From assembly GCF_964246085.1 (NCBI RefSeq), contig NZ_CAXTPD010000005.1: a DNA stretch of 64,000 nt. The stretch is one strand, 5' to 3'. The position numbers were made by a program, and so were the translations under genes. Shown here in pieces: positions 17,597-25,788 of the stretch (the stretch's first letter is position 1; each line of letters opens with the position of its first letter). The notes under the pieces are model-generated. The model did no database searches, had not been told where the DNA came from, and saw only the letters and a program-made list of their open reading frames with translations. Source of the stretch: Brotaphodocola sp003480315 (GTDB lineage: Bacteria; Bacillota; Clostridia; Lachnospirales; Lachnospiraceae).

Positions 17597-20078
17597 GGCG
17601 ACTAAGATTTATCCAATGGCTTTTGTTCCGAATCCGGATGCGGAATGCAGGCTTTATTACGTTGGTTTTCCGAAAAAATGGAAGGACAGTTTGATCAGGG
17701 CAGAAAAGGCAGCGAATCCCAAGTGGAGCGGCGTGTATGCGCTTCCGACCTATGCTTTGGGCAAAAGCCTTGGAACCTGGATGGACGGAATTGTAGAGCT
17801 GGCTCTGCTCAGACTGGATTCGAAAGATGAAATGTGGGCAATTTCCTGTGAGCAGGAAATCAATACAGAGCAGCTGCTGGAGCATATGAAGGCATGGATT
17901 CAGGTTCAGTATGGGAACAATTATAAATACCGTCCCGCGGCAGTGGAAATTCAGAAGCTGCTTCAGGAAATGAAGGTTGAGGACTTGAATGAGCTGGCCG
18001 GGAGTAAGAATGTCAGGCTGTTTGATGTAGATGGCATCCCAACAGAAAATTATTCTTATGCTGCCTTTTCCCTGATGGTGATAAACGCTTTGACCGGAAA
18101 AGAAATTCAGATAGATGGCCACCGTGTAAAGCTGAATTATGCCGGAAAAAATCAACTGATTTCTGATATACAGGGAGAGGGAGACCACAGCTATTCTTAT
18201 GGAATTTCATTTTCTTTGCAGACAGTTCCGCCGGAACGGAAAGCATTGCTCTTGTGTGATTGCTGTATTCACAGATGGATTCCGGATCGGTGGAGTGAGA
18301 AACCTTATCTGAATGGTGATAATCTGACTGCGCATATCTGGATGGAAAACAACAGAATATATAAACTTCCGATTTTTCAGAAATATAAAACGGAAGAGGA
18401 ATATTCCTGGAAAGAACCGGAAAAAACATATTATAATTTATATCAGTTCCGGGCGCTGCCGGCAGCAGGAGAAGTGATTCGTTCCATCGCAGACTCGATG
18501 ACTGGAAAACAGAAAATTACGTGTCTGTATAAAAATGGAATGGATGAGTGCGGATTCAAAAAGAATGTGATCGGAACCGGTGTAAGCGTTTTGGAAAAGA
18601 AAGATATCTATGATGGCGTATTTTCTTACATAGCTGACATCGTGCGGGAAACAGAGGGAATCAGCCGTGTGGGAAGCACGAAGCGGGCAGTGAAAAAACT
18701 GAAACTGGATACGTTGAATCTGAACAGAGAACTGACGAAGGATCAGCGCCTTCTTCTGGCCAGAAGAATGAAAACCTGTACGGAATCGGATCATCTGACA
18801 TTTGAGGTGTATGCGACAGATGATACGTTGGAATGCGCAGAAAAAATCATGGAAAAACTAGAGTCCGTATTTGTGTCTTGTGAGGAAATGACATTTACCA
18901 TAAAACGGTGCAGACTTGGCAGTATGGGAGAACCAATGGAATCTTCTAAGAGCGCGGATGCTTTAAAACGAATCCATGAAATAGAACAAGAACTCAGCCC
19001 AGCCACAGAGCTTACTGCATGTATCGTAGTGCTCCCTGGAAAGGAATGCTTTCATAAGCTAGGGGATCCGAAGGCACCAATTCGCTGCGGCATGGCGTTA
19101 ACAAACCGTCTTACACAGTTTGTGACACCGTGGGATGAAACGGTGAAAGAGAACGTTATAGAAAGTAAAATCACCAGCGCAGTTGAGGATCTTTGCAGAC
19201 AGCTGGGCTATGTCAGGGAGTTAGATGAAAGCGCAATAGAAAAGAAAGAGTTACTGCATCATACACCCGTGATTGGGATGCAGGTTATGACACAGATCTG
19301 TACTCCGTATGGGAAAGCGAGATTTTTACCATTGTATGTGGAAATGGATTATGTTTCTGGAAAAGTGTATGCAGAGTGCGACGCATTTGAGCAAACCAGG
19401 GTTCTTTACCGGGAGGCAGCCTTTGAACTTGCCCATCTGAGCCTAGATAAAAATTTTGAGAAAAAATGTGAAAATGCAGCGCGTGGAACATGGAAGCAGA
19501 AAATGATCATGTGGAAAAATCTGTATCGTGACAAGAATCTTCTGGTCCTGATTGAAGCAAATGGGAATACCCGGGCAATCTGTAACGGAATTACAGACAG
19601 TCAGATACAGAAGTATCGTTATCTGGCACCATATTGCCCGGAGCAGATTGAGACTGGTACAAAGGAAAACAGTTATTTGCAGGATTTAAATCATTCAGGA
19701 GTCCGTCTGATTCGGATTAGACGGAACGGAGAGATCCCGGATTACTATACGGAAATTTCTTCAACAGATGGTTATTCGGCAACCAACGGTGTATTCCGGT
19801 ATGGGCAGGATTATTGGGCAATTGCGGGCAGACCGAATGATAAGTCCTATACTTCAAGCTATAAAAAAACAACGTATGACCTGCCGCACCAGAAATTTGC
19901 AGAGAGAGACATGATCGAGATATATCCGATTCAGCTGCAAAAGGATGACAATCCGGATGAATGGGTGATTTACACGAATTCCCTGCGCACCGGAGCGATT
20001 CAGTACGATGAAGCAACGGCTTTGCCGATTCCGATGCACATGGCGGCAAAGTTGCAGGAGTATTTGCTGGAGGTATAG
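17589..20078 (+). CDS. pPIWI_RE protein (prokaryotic PIWI, RE family)
   Basis: 829 residues, starting at ATG 17589 behind GGAGG at 17577-17581 and overlapping the helicase by 8 bases; an in-frame ATG 24 codons upstream lies inside the helicase gene and is less likely. The RNase H-fold PIWI region is recognisable from GDPKAPIRCGMALTNRLTQF (starting near residue 491), a signature of pPIWI_RE, and from the C-terminal block LIRIRRNGEIPDYY and ERDMIEIYPIQL, which hold candidates for the arginine and glutamate that give the family its name. The N-terminal half matches the X-type module. These proteins are predicted to bind nucleic acid guides or RNA-DNA hybrids and direct restriction. No catalytic DEDX set could be confirmed by eye. 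Confidence 0.88.
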   Translation: MSKATKIYPMAFVPNPDAECRLYYVGFPKKWKDSLIRAEKAANPKWSGVYALPTYALGKSLGTWMDGIVELALLRLDSKDEMWAISCEQEINTEQLLEHMKAWIQVQYGNNYKYRPAAVEIQKLLQEMKVEDLNELAGSKNVRLFDVDGIPTENYSYAAFSLMVINALTGKEIQIDGHRVKLNYAGKNQLISDIQGEGDHSYSYGISFSLQTVPPERKALLLCDCCIHRWIPDRWSEKPYLNGDNLTAHIWMENNRIYKLPIFQKYKTEEEYSWKEPEKTYYNLYQFRALPAAGEVIRSIADSMTGKQKITCLYKNGMDECGFKKNVIGTGVSVLEKKDIYDGVFSYIADIVRETEGISRVGSTKRAVKKLKLDTLNLNRELTKDQRLLLARRMKTCTESDHLTFEVYATDDTLECAEKIMEKLESVFVSCEEMTFTIKRCRLGSMGEPMESSKSADALKRIHEIEQELSPATELTACIVVLPGKECFHKLGDPKAPIRCGMALTNRLTQFVTPWDETVKENVIESKITSAVEDLCRQLGYVRELDESAIEKKELLHHTPVIGMQVMTQICTPYGKARFLPLYVEMDYVSGKVYAECDAFEQTRVLYREAAFELAHLSLDKNFEKKCENAARGTWKQKMIMWKNLYRDKNLLVLIEANGNTRAICNGITDSQIQKYRYLAPYCPEQIETGTKENSYLQDLNHSGVRLIRIRRNGEIPDYYTEISSTDGYSATNGVFRYGQDYWAIAGRPNDKSYTSSYKKTTYDLPHQKFAERDMIEIYPIQLQKDDNPDEWVIYTNSLRTGAIQYDEATALPIPMHMAAKLQEYLLEV

Positions 20079-20087
20079 GAAATCCAT

Positions 20088-20542
20088 TGAAAAAGGCAAA
20101 CATTGCCTTTCCTGAAAATAATGTGTTCGAAGATAAAATCGAGGATACTTCCGAATATGATCCTGATCAGGGGCGCGGATAGCTAGCAGGTTTATTACAG
20201 AAGAGATGGCGAAGCAGTATTTTGCGATGTTCTGGGGCCGAACGGATGTATATGCGAAGCGGGGAAGGAATGGCGGTTATTTTCCCCAGTGTGATCATCG
20301 CTGGAATGACAGAATTTGTCCCAGACAAAGGGGAGAGAAGATTCGGTGTGAAGACTGTGAGCATACAAAATGGACAAAACTTACGGTGGGGAAGATCGTA
20401 GATCATTTAGCTGGTTACAAAGAAGATGGAACCGATGTGATTGGTGTCTATTCATTGCTTCCGGATGGAACCTGCCGTTTTCTTGAATTTGATTTTGACA
20501 AATTTTAGTTGTGCTGCCCCTTCAGGAAAGAGCATTAAAATC
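20088..20542 (+). pseudogene. Primase (TOTE AEP) remnant, copy 2
   Basis: 20088-20508 repeats 5994-6408 of the intact primase gene at high identity, from TGAAAAAGGCAAACATT on, with a 1-base deletion near 20172 that breaks the frame. The longest open piece (20206-20508, 100 codons) ends right after the catalytic FDFD. The next 35 bases match about 6712-6746, so roughly 300 bp are missing inside, and everything after 6746 is missing too: the remnant runs straight into the start of the UvrD gene. Confidence 0.88.
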
Positions 20543-22669
20543 ATGTTAACCTGGTCAGAATTTTACAATCAATTTTCCATACAACTGAATGAGCAGCAGC
20601 AAAGTGCCGTGCAGAGCGTGACTGGCCCGGTGCTTCTTCTTGCGGTTCCGGGCTCAGGAAAAACGACGGTACTGGTTACACGCCTTGGTTATATGATCTT
20701 TTGCAGGGGGATTGCTCCGGAGAAAATTCTGACGGTAACGTACACGGTGGCGGCGACAAAAGATATGTCGGAGCGTTTTGCGAGTCGGTTTGGGCAGGAT
20801 CTGGCAGACTGCCTGGAGTTTCGTACCATTAATGGAATCTGCGCCAGGGTGATTCAGTATTATGGACGGAAAACGGCACGGACTGCTTTTTCGCTTCTCA
20901 CGGATGAGAAACGGATTTCTACGATTTTGTCCGCAATCTATCAGAAAACGGAGCAGGTTTATCCGACGGAGGGCGATCTGAAGAATGTCCGAACCCTGAT
21001 CACGTACATAAAAAACCGGATGCTGAATGAGAAAGAAATTGAGGCGTTAGATGAAACAGCTGAGATTCGGATTTCTGCGATTTATAAAGAATACTGCAAG
21101 CATTTGCGGGAAAATCAGCTGATGGATTACGATGATCAGATGGTTTATGCCTACAACATGCTGCGGAAAATTCCGTGGCTGTTAGAGTATTTTCAGGATC
21201 AGTATTCATATATCTGTGTGGATGAGGCTCAGGACACTTCCAAAATCCAGCATGCGATCATTGCGCTGCTGGCATCCAGAACGGAAAATCTTTTTATGGT
21301 AGGAGATGAGGACCAGAGTATTTATGGATTCCGTGCAGCTTATCCGGAGGCGCTGCTTGAGTTTGAGCAGCATCATCCTGGGGCAAAGGTTCTTCTGATG
21401 GAAGAAAATTTCCGCTCCGATGCGAACATTGTTCAGGCCGCGGATTGTTTTATCCAGAAAAACACGTTGCGTCATGAAAAACATATGCGTCCGTCAAGAC
21501 CAAAGCAGAGGGAACTGAGGGAGATTTCGGTTGCGAACAGAAAAGCGCAGTATTCTTATCTTTTGAAGGTGGCAGCGGGGTGCATAAATCAGACCGCAGT
21601 TCTTTACCGGGATCATGAATGTGCTCTTCCGTTGATTGATCTTCTGGAACGAAACGGAATTCCATATCGGATGCGCAATGCGGACATGACATTTTTTACG
21701 AACCGGGTTGTAATAGATATCAGCAATATTATAAAGCTGGCGGCTGATCCGCAGAATACGGATTTGTTTTTGCAGGTTTATTATAAGCTTGGGACCTATC
21801 TGCGCAAACAGGATGCTCATAAAATCGCGGATATCAGCAGAAAACAGAAATTGTCTGTCTGGGAGGCAGCCCTTCAGTACGGAGATCTGGATGGTTATGT
21901 AAAAGGCAGCATTAGCGCCATCCAGACACATATGAAGCATTTGCTGGAGGAACCGGCAGGCAAGGCAATTTACCGGATTGTTCAGTACATGGGATATCAG
22001 GATTACCTGACCAGAAATGAGATTAAGGATAACAAACTGGATACCTTAAGGATTCTTGCGGCATTGGAGGAGTCACCAATCCGTCTGGTGGAGCGTCTGA
22101 GTGAGCTGCAGCAGATCATAAAGGAGAAGCCGCCGGATTACAGCTGCCCGTTTATTTTGTCAACGATTCATGCCAGCAAGGGACTGGAGTACGATACGGT
22201 GTATTTGCTGGATGTGATTGATGGAATTTTGCCGGATCAGGTTTTGCAAAATCCCAGAACGGCATCCAAAGAAGAACTGGAAAGCTATGAGGAAGAACGA
22301 CGTTTATTTTATGTAGGGATTACGAGAGCAAAAAATCAGCTGAATGTATTTACCATGAAGCCGCAAAGTTCGGATTTTTGTGATGAATTATTTGGGCGAA
22401 AGGTTCTAAAAAAGCCAATGGAAATACCAAAGAGAGCAGCCGCAGTGAACCAGCTCAAGGTAAAACGTGAACTGCCAAAAACAATTTCCGATACAGCGTA
22501 TCAGGCATTTCTGGAGCAGCTTGGAGTTGGTATGGTCGTGGAGCATAAACGCTTTGGAGAAGGCGTGATCACAGGAATGCCAAAAGGAAAAATCAGGATC
22601 ACTTTTGAAGAAGGAACGAAGTCATTTCAGGCCAGGGCACTGGCTGAAAGCGGAATGCTGAAGCTGTGA
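20543..22669 (+). CDS. UvrD/PcrA-like SF1 helicase, intact copy 2
   Basis: 708 residues from ATG 20543; this start matches copy 1, and an upstream in-frame ATG at 20441 lies in primase remnant sequence. SF1A motifs are in order: VPGSGKTT (Walker A), VDEAQDTS, VGDEDQSIYGFRAA, STIHASKGLEYD and FYVGITRAK. The end (GMVVEHKRFGEGVI) resembles the PcrA/UvrD C-terminal Tudor-like domain that contacts RNA polymerase. It is a 3'-5' DNA translocase/helicase. It follows a primase in both copies, so it is probably the partner of the primase-helicase at 5909, with the pair now separated by 11.7 kb. Confidence 0.9.
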   Translation: MLTWSEFYNQFSIQLNEQQQSAVQSVTGPVLLLAVPGSGKTTVLVTRLGYMIFCRGIAPEKILTVTYTVAATKDMSERFASRFGQDLADCLEFRTINGICARVIQYYGRKTARTAFSLLTDEKRISTILSAIYQKTEQVYPTEGDLKNVRTLITYIKNRMLNEKEIEALDETAEIRISAIYKEYCKHLRENQLMDYDDQMVYAYNMLRKIPWLLEYFQDQYSYICVDEAQDTSKIQHAIIALLASRTENLFMVGDEDQSIYGFRAAYPEALLEFEQHHPGAKVLLMEENFRSDANIVQAADCFIQKNTLRHEKHMRPSRPKQRELREISVANRKAQYSYLLKVAAGCINQTAVLYRDHECALPLIDLLERNGIPYRMRNADMTFFTNRVVIDISNIIKLAADPQNTDLFLQVYYKLGTYLRKQDAHKIADISRKQKLSVWEAALQYGDLDGYVKGSISAIQTHMKHLLEEPAGKAIYRIVQYMGYQDYLTRNEIKDNKLDTLRILAALEESPIRLVERLSELQQIIKEKPPDYSCPFILSTIHASKGLEYDTVYLLDVIDGILPDQVLQNPRTASKEELESYEEERRLFYVGITRAKNQLNVFTMKPQSSDFCDELFGRKVLKKPMEIPKRAAAVNQLKVKRELPKTISDTAYQAFLEQLGVGMVVEHKRFGEGVITGMPKGKIRITFEEGTKSFQARALAESGMLKL

Positions 22670-22759
22670 TCAGATACGCTATCTATTTCAGACGAATATC
22701 ATCACCATAGAAAAGAAATTTTCACGAAGTTCTCAATATAATAATTTGGAGGAAAAAAT

Positions 22760-23269
22760 ATGAGCAGAGTATTAATTGTAATCGATATGCAGAATGATTT
22801 TGTGACAGGATCTCTTGGAAACAAAGAAGCATGGGCCATTGTACCCAATGTGCAGGCTAAAATCAAAGAATATGCGGATCGCGGAGATCGGATCATTTTT
22901 ACCAGGGACACGCATGAAGAAAATTATCTGGATACAGCGGAGGGGAAAAAACTTCCGGTAATACATTGTATCAAAGGCACAGATGGTTGGCAGATTATAC
23001 CGGAACTGGAAGTGGAAGACTGTGAGTACATAGATAAACCGACCTTCGGATGGCTTAACTGGAGTGGATTTGGTGAGCATGATGAAATAGAGCTTGTGGG
23101 TGTATGTACCGACATCTGCGTGGTTTCCAATGCTTTGATTTTGAAGGCCATGTATCCAGAGGCTGTGATTTCGGTAGATGCAGGCTGTTGTGCCGGGGTT
23201 ACACCGGAAAAACATGAGGCTGCGCTGGAGACAATGAAGAGCTGCCAGATTGATGTGTGGGGCGAGTAG
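22760..23269 (+). CDS. Nicotinamidase/isochorismatase-family hydrolase
   Basis: A 169-residue cysteine hydrolase. The triad fits D9 (IDMQNDF), K93 (DKPTFGW) and C120 (GVCTDICV). The TRDTH at 48-52 supplies metal ligands as in PncA. It most likely converts nicotinamide to nicotinate for NAD salvage, though isochorismatase-like relatives use other amides. Start is supported by TTGGAGGAAAAAAT. It stands alone after the defence genes; a TATAAT occurs at 22737-22742 without a clear -35. Confidence 0.85.
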   Translation: MSRVLIVIDMQNDFVTGSLGNKEAWAIVPNVQAKIKEYADRGDRIIFTRDTHEENYLDTAEGKKLPVIHCIKGTDGWQIIPELEVEDCEYIDKPTFGWLNWSGFGEHDEIELVGVCTDICVVSNALILKAMYPEAVISVDAGCCAGVTPEKHEAALETMKSCQIDVWGE

Positions 23270-23331
23270 AAGAATGCAAGTTAACAGCTGTCTACAAAAC
23301 GTTAAAAATTCAGATCGACTTAGGAAAATAA

Positions 23332-23469
23332 ATATTGGTCATCAATCTGACAGACGAGTTCTCTGATCAAGCCAAAGAAAAAGCAGATGAAAACGGAATC
23401 ATTCTGATCAACGGATTAACATTTGCGTCTCTTCTTGTGAGGTATGGAATAGAGGTTGATATACGATAA
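23332..23469 (+). pseudogene. C-terminal fragment of an Mrr-type restriction endonuclease
   Basis: The open frame encodes LTDEFSDQAKEKADENGI followed by ILINGLTFASLLVRYGIEVDIR. This resembles the C-terminal end of Mrr_cat restriction endonucleases (pattern: F..A...A....I.LI.G..L..L....GI.V). No start and no catalytic part are present. The assignment is by pattern memory only. Confidence 0.5.
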
Positions 23470-23512
23470 AGTGCCTGGTCGGCAAATCAGAATTTGCGGG
23501 AGGAAATTATTA

Positions 23513-24049
23513 ATGAATATTACAGTGTATCTTGGTGCAAATGAAGGAAATGACCCATGCTTACGAAAAGCAGTTGATGAATTGGGAACATGGATTGGAA
23601 ACAGTGGAAACGCACTTGTTTACGGTGGTTCTAAAGGTGGTTTAATGGGAGCATTGGCAGACAGTGTATTGAAGGCGGGCGGTAATGTTACGGGTGTTGA
23701 GCCGAATTTTTTTATTGAAAATGAGTTTCAACATGATGGGCTGACAAAACTGATTGTGACTAAAGATATGTCTGAGAGAAAAAACAAAATGATTGAGTTA
23801 GGAGAAGCCTTTATTGCCTTCCCTGGTGGCACGGGAACATTGGAGGAAATTGCAGAGGTAATGTCAAAAGTATCGTTAAAGCACTTGGACGCACCCTGCA
23901 TTCTCTACAATCTGAACGGTTACTACGATGATCTGAAAGCACTTCTGAATCACATGATCGAAAAAGGACTGTCCTCCAAAGAGCGGCAGGAGGGAATCTA
24001 TTTTGTTGAAGATCTGGATGATATAAAGCGAATCTTGAGGCTGGCATAA
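23513..24049 (+). CDS. LOG-family (TIGR00730) nucleoside-monophosphate phosphoribohydrolase
   Basis: 178 residues from ATG 23513 behind GGGAGG. The Rossmann-like nucleotide site GGSKGGLMG and the LOG signature PGGTGTLEE are both present. LOG proteins cleave N6-modified AMP derivatives or other nucleotide 5'-monophosphates to base and ribose phosphate. In bacteria the physiological role is often unclear, and some members occur in defence or stress loci. It is followed closely by an uncharacterised gene at 24093. Confidence 0.85.
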   Translation: MNITVYLGANEGNDPCLRKAVDELGTWIGNSGNALVYGGSKGGLMGALADSVLKAGGNVTGVEPNFFIENEFQHDGLTKLIVTKDMSERKNKMIELGEAFIAFPGGTGTLEEIAEVMSKVSLKHLDAPCILYNLNGYYDDLKALLNHMIEKGLSSKERQEGIYFVEDLDDIKRILRLA

Positions 24050-24092
24050 CTTCCAGTTTGGACTATTTTAGGAAGGAAATCCGGAGAATGTA

Positions 24093-24557
24093 GTGGTTGA
24101 TCCGCTTGAAACCATAGACTACACCATTAAGGTTATTTCTCAAAAGGGCAATGAAAAGCTCATTCAAGGAAGCTACGATAAAAATGGGCTTCCGGATGAT
24201 TGGGCGGAGTTTATGGAGTCCGTCTTTGAATTTATGTCTTTCTACGGGTGGGGTGAAATTATGAACCCGTCTGTGTATGGAAAGGTGCGGCGCTGTGACA
24301 ATGATATTATCTATTGCAGCGTAGAGTTTGAAGATGGGTGTAAGAGCTACTACTATATTTCGGATGACGATTCTATTCAGGTGGGCGATTGCGTGATCGT
24401 TCCTGCTGGCAAAGATAATCATGAAGCAGTAGTTGAAGTCGTAAAGAAAGAATACTTTGCAGAGGAAAATGTGCCTTTGCCGATGGAGAAAACAAAACAT
24501 ATTATCAGGAAATGTACGGAAGATGATTTTGACCTTCCGGGCGATGAACCTATTTGA
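24093..24557 (+). CDS. Conserved protein of unknown function
   Basis: 154 residues with a GTG start (24093) and GGAG seven bases upstream. The protein is acidic and soluble, without signal peptide or membrane segment. The block SIQVGDCVIVPAGKDNHEAV suggests a small beta-barrel, and the C-terminus ends in acidic residues. I do not recognise a named domain. The 43-base gap after the LOG gene and the shared terminator at 24574 make a two-gene operon likely. It may be a truncated member of a longer family, since no strong start is visible. Confidence 0.6.
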   Translation: MVDPLETIDYTIKVISQKGNEKLIQGSYDKNGLPDDWAEFMESVFEFMSFYGWGEIMNPSVYGKVRRCDNDIIYCSVEFEDGCKSYYYISDDDSIQVGDCVIVPAGKDNHEAVVEVVKKEYFAEENVPLPMEKTKHIIRKCTEDDFDLPGDEPI

Positions 24558-24573
24558 ATTCCTGATAATAACT

Positions 24574-24623
24574 AAAAAGTCCACCAGTCATGATGCGCTG
24601 CGCATTGTACTGGTGGACTTTTT
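24574..24623 (+). terminator. Long bidirectional terminator after the LOG operon
   Basis: AAAAAGTCCACCAGT (24574-24588) pairs perfectly with ACTGGTGGACTTTTT (24609-24623). The inner loop adds ATGCGC-T-GCGCAT. A-tract and T-tract on the two sides make it work on both strands. Confidence 0.85.
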
Positions 24624-24624
24624 C

Positions 24625-24726
24625 TGTAAGGAAATCCCTTATGGCTATATCCGAAACCAGGAAAAGAATACATTCGATGTTGACGAAGAAACAGCGCCTG
24701 TGGTTGTTCGTATTTTTGAACAGTAA
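24625..24726 (+). pseudogene. Serine recombinase fragment
   Basis: A short frame encodes PYGYIRNQEKNTFDVDEETA then VVVRIFEQ-stop, matching the start of the recombinase domain of large serine recombinases (PYGY...VDEE.A..VR.IF). No resolvase domain is present. It is a scar of an integrative element in this region. Confidence 0.6.
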
Positions 24727-24754
24727 TATTTCACTTCGGATTGCATACACTATA

Positions 24755-24803
24755 TTGACGTACAGAATATTGTACGCTATAATAAGAGTACAGAATATTG
24801 TAC
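24755..24803 (+). promoter_or_regulatory. YefM-YoeB promoter with two identical operators
   Basis: TTGACG (24755-24760), 17-bp spacer, TATAAT (24778-24783). The 16-bp palindrome GTACAGAATATTGTAC occurs twice, at 24760-24775 in the spacer and at 24788-24803 over the start of transcription, 28 bp centre to centre, so the -10 is bracketed. This is the classic design for autorepression by the antitoxin-toxin complex. Confidence 0.88.
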
Positions 24804-24819
24804 GAAATGAGGTGATATG

Positions 24820-25083
24820 ATGTTAGCGGTTAATTATTCAAATCTTCGGGACAACATGAAAAATTATATGGATCAGGTAACGGATGATTATGAAACTATG
24901 ATTGTCACCAGAAAGAATAATAGAAACGTGGTAATTCTGTCAGAGGAAAGCTACAATAATCTGATGGAAAATGCGCATATCCTTGGGACTAAGGCTAATT
25001 ATGACTGGCTGATGGAATCCAAAGCACAGTTGGAACGTGGACAGTTTGCAAAGCATGATCTGATTGAGGTTGACGATGAATAA
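24820..25083 (+). CDS. yefM: YefM/Phd-type antitoxin
   Basis: 87 residues starting MLAVNYSNLRDNM, a typical YefM start; an adjacent ATG at 24817 is closer to the GAGGTG ribosome site than usual. The N-terminal part forms the DNA-binding Phd/YefM fold, and the acidic C-terminus (about 60-87) would wrap the toxin. It neutralises YoeB and represses the operon through the paired palindromes upstream. The stop overlaps the toxin start. Confidence 0.9.
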   Translation: MLAVNYSNLRDNMKNYMDQVTDDYETMIVTRKNNRNVVILSEESYNNLMENAHILGTKANYDWLMESKAQLERGQFAKHDLIEVDDE

Positions 25084-25339
25084 AGTTTTTACTGATAATG
25101 GATGGGCAGATTATGTTTATTGGCAGATTGAGGACAGGAAAACACTGAAAAAGATTAATCAGCTCATAGAAGATATTTGCCGCAATGGTAATGAGGGCAT
25201 AGGAAAGCCGGAGCCGTTAAGAGGTGATTTAGCCGGATTTTGGAGCCGCCGCATAAATGATAAAGACAGATTGGTATATAGAATAGATGATGCCAATGTT
25301 TATATCATTGGTTGCAGATTCCATTATGGAGATACTTAA
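25076..25339 (+). CDS. yoeB: YoeB/Txe-type mRNA interferase toxin
   Basis: 87 residues from ATG 25076, overlapping the antitoxin by 8 bases. E46, R65, H83 and Y84 fall at the same numbers as the catalytic and binding residues of E. coli YoeB, so the toxin should be active. YoeB cleaves mRNA on the ribosome. An in-frame ATG at 25064 would add four residues but the family begins at 25076. Confidence 0.92.
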   Translation: MNKVFTDNGWADYVYWQIEDRKTLKKINQLIEDICRNGNEGIGKPEPLRGDLAGFWSRRINDKDRLVYRIDDANVYIIGCRFHYGDT

Positions 25340-25364
25340 ACCGCACATTTTATAAGGAAGAAAG

Positions 25365-25398
25365 AGCATCAGCAGAGTAAAATCTGTTGGTGCTTTTT
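25365..25398 (+). terminator. Terminator of the yefM-yoeB operon
   Basis: A 12-bp stem (25365-25376 with 25383-25394, including G-U pairs), six-base loop, then TTTTT. Confidence 0.8.
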
Positions 25399-25504
25399 GT
25401 TTGCCGTTTTAGCACAATAGGCGTTCAGCAGTGAGATATTTTCAGATAATTTCTTGTTTGTCCTACTGCCGGTTGCCGTACCAGAGTATCAAATACCGTC
25501 ATAA

Positions 25505-25588
25505 AGTATCTCTGTTCGCAATTTGAAGTATATGGCAAAATTCGCAGAGATTTATCCAGACCGAGAATTTGTGCAACAGTTACTGGCT
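25505..25588 (+). pseudogene. DUF1016/YhcG N-terminal scrap
   Basis: An open stretch encodes SVRNLKYMAKFAEIYPDREF followed by VQQLLA, a conserved block of the DUF1016 N-terminal domain. There is no start and the match ends within 90 bases. It covers a different part of the protein than the remnant at 5411, and the two appear to come from different subfamilies. Confidence 0.65.
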
Positions 25589-25613
25589 AATTATCAGACT
25601 CTGGACTTACCTT

Positions 25614-25647
25614 GCCGGACTTCATTTTCGATGGAGTCCGGCTTTCT
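25614..25647 (+). terminator. Orphan intrinsic terminator
   Basis: A 12-bp stem (25614-25625 with 25631-25642, outer arm GCCGGACT) and loop TTTCG, followed by TTTCT. It probably ended a gene that has been lost. Confidence 0.7.
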
Positions 25648-25788
25648 ATATCCGGAAGCAGTATTTTCTGTATCGGCAAAAAGTTAGGTAATTCAGTTGA
25701 ATACCATTGATATTATTGCCGATTACATGGTATACTATGTAATAGATTAACGTAGTTTTTTGATAGATTTTATGGCGGAGGATCATAG

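Larger units (their letters stand above)
25399..25788 (+). other. Gene-free stretch holding only debris
   Basis: Between the TA terminator and the Fic gene there is no intact gene. It contains a DUF1016 scrap (25505-25588) and an unrelated terminator hairpin (25614-25647). The sequence from 25650 to 25788 is AT-rich and presumably carries the Fic promoter, but no confident -35/-10 pair was found. Confidence 0.6.

Noticed and set aside
20206..20508. Independent 100-residue zinc protein
   Set aside because: It is a truncated, frameshifted copy of the primase N-terminus with no room for the catalytic core.
20441..20542. Longer N-terminus of the intact UvrD gene (ATG 20441)
   Set aside because: The extra 34 codons are primase remnant read in another frame, and copy 1 starts at the ATG matching 20543.
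24063..24584. Minus-strand reading frame of 173 codons
   Set aside because: It lies opposite the plus-strand gene at 24093, has no ribosome site and encodes an unlikely hydrophobic, low-complexity product.
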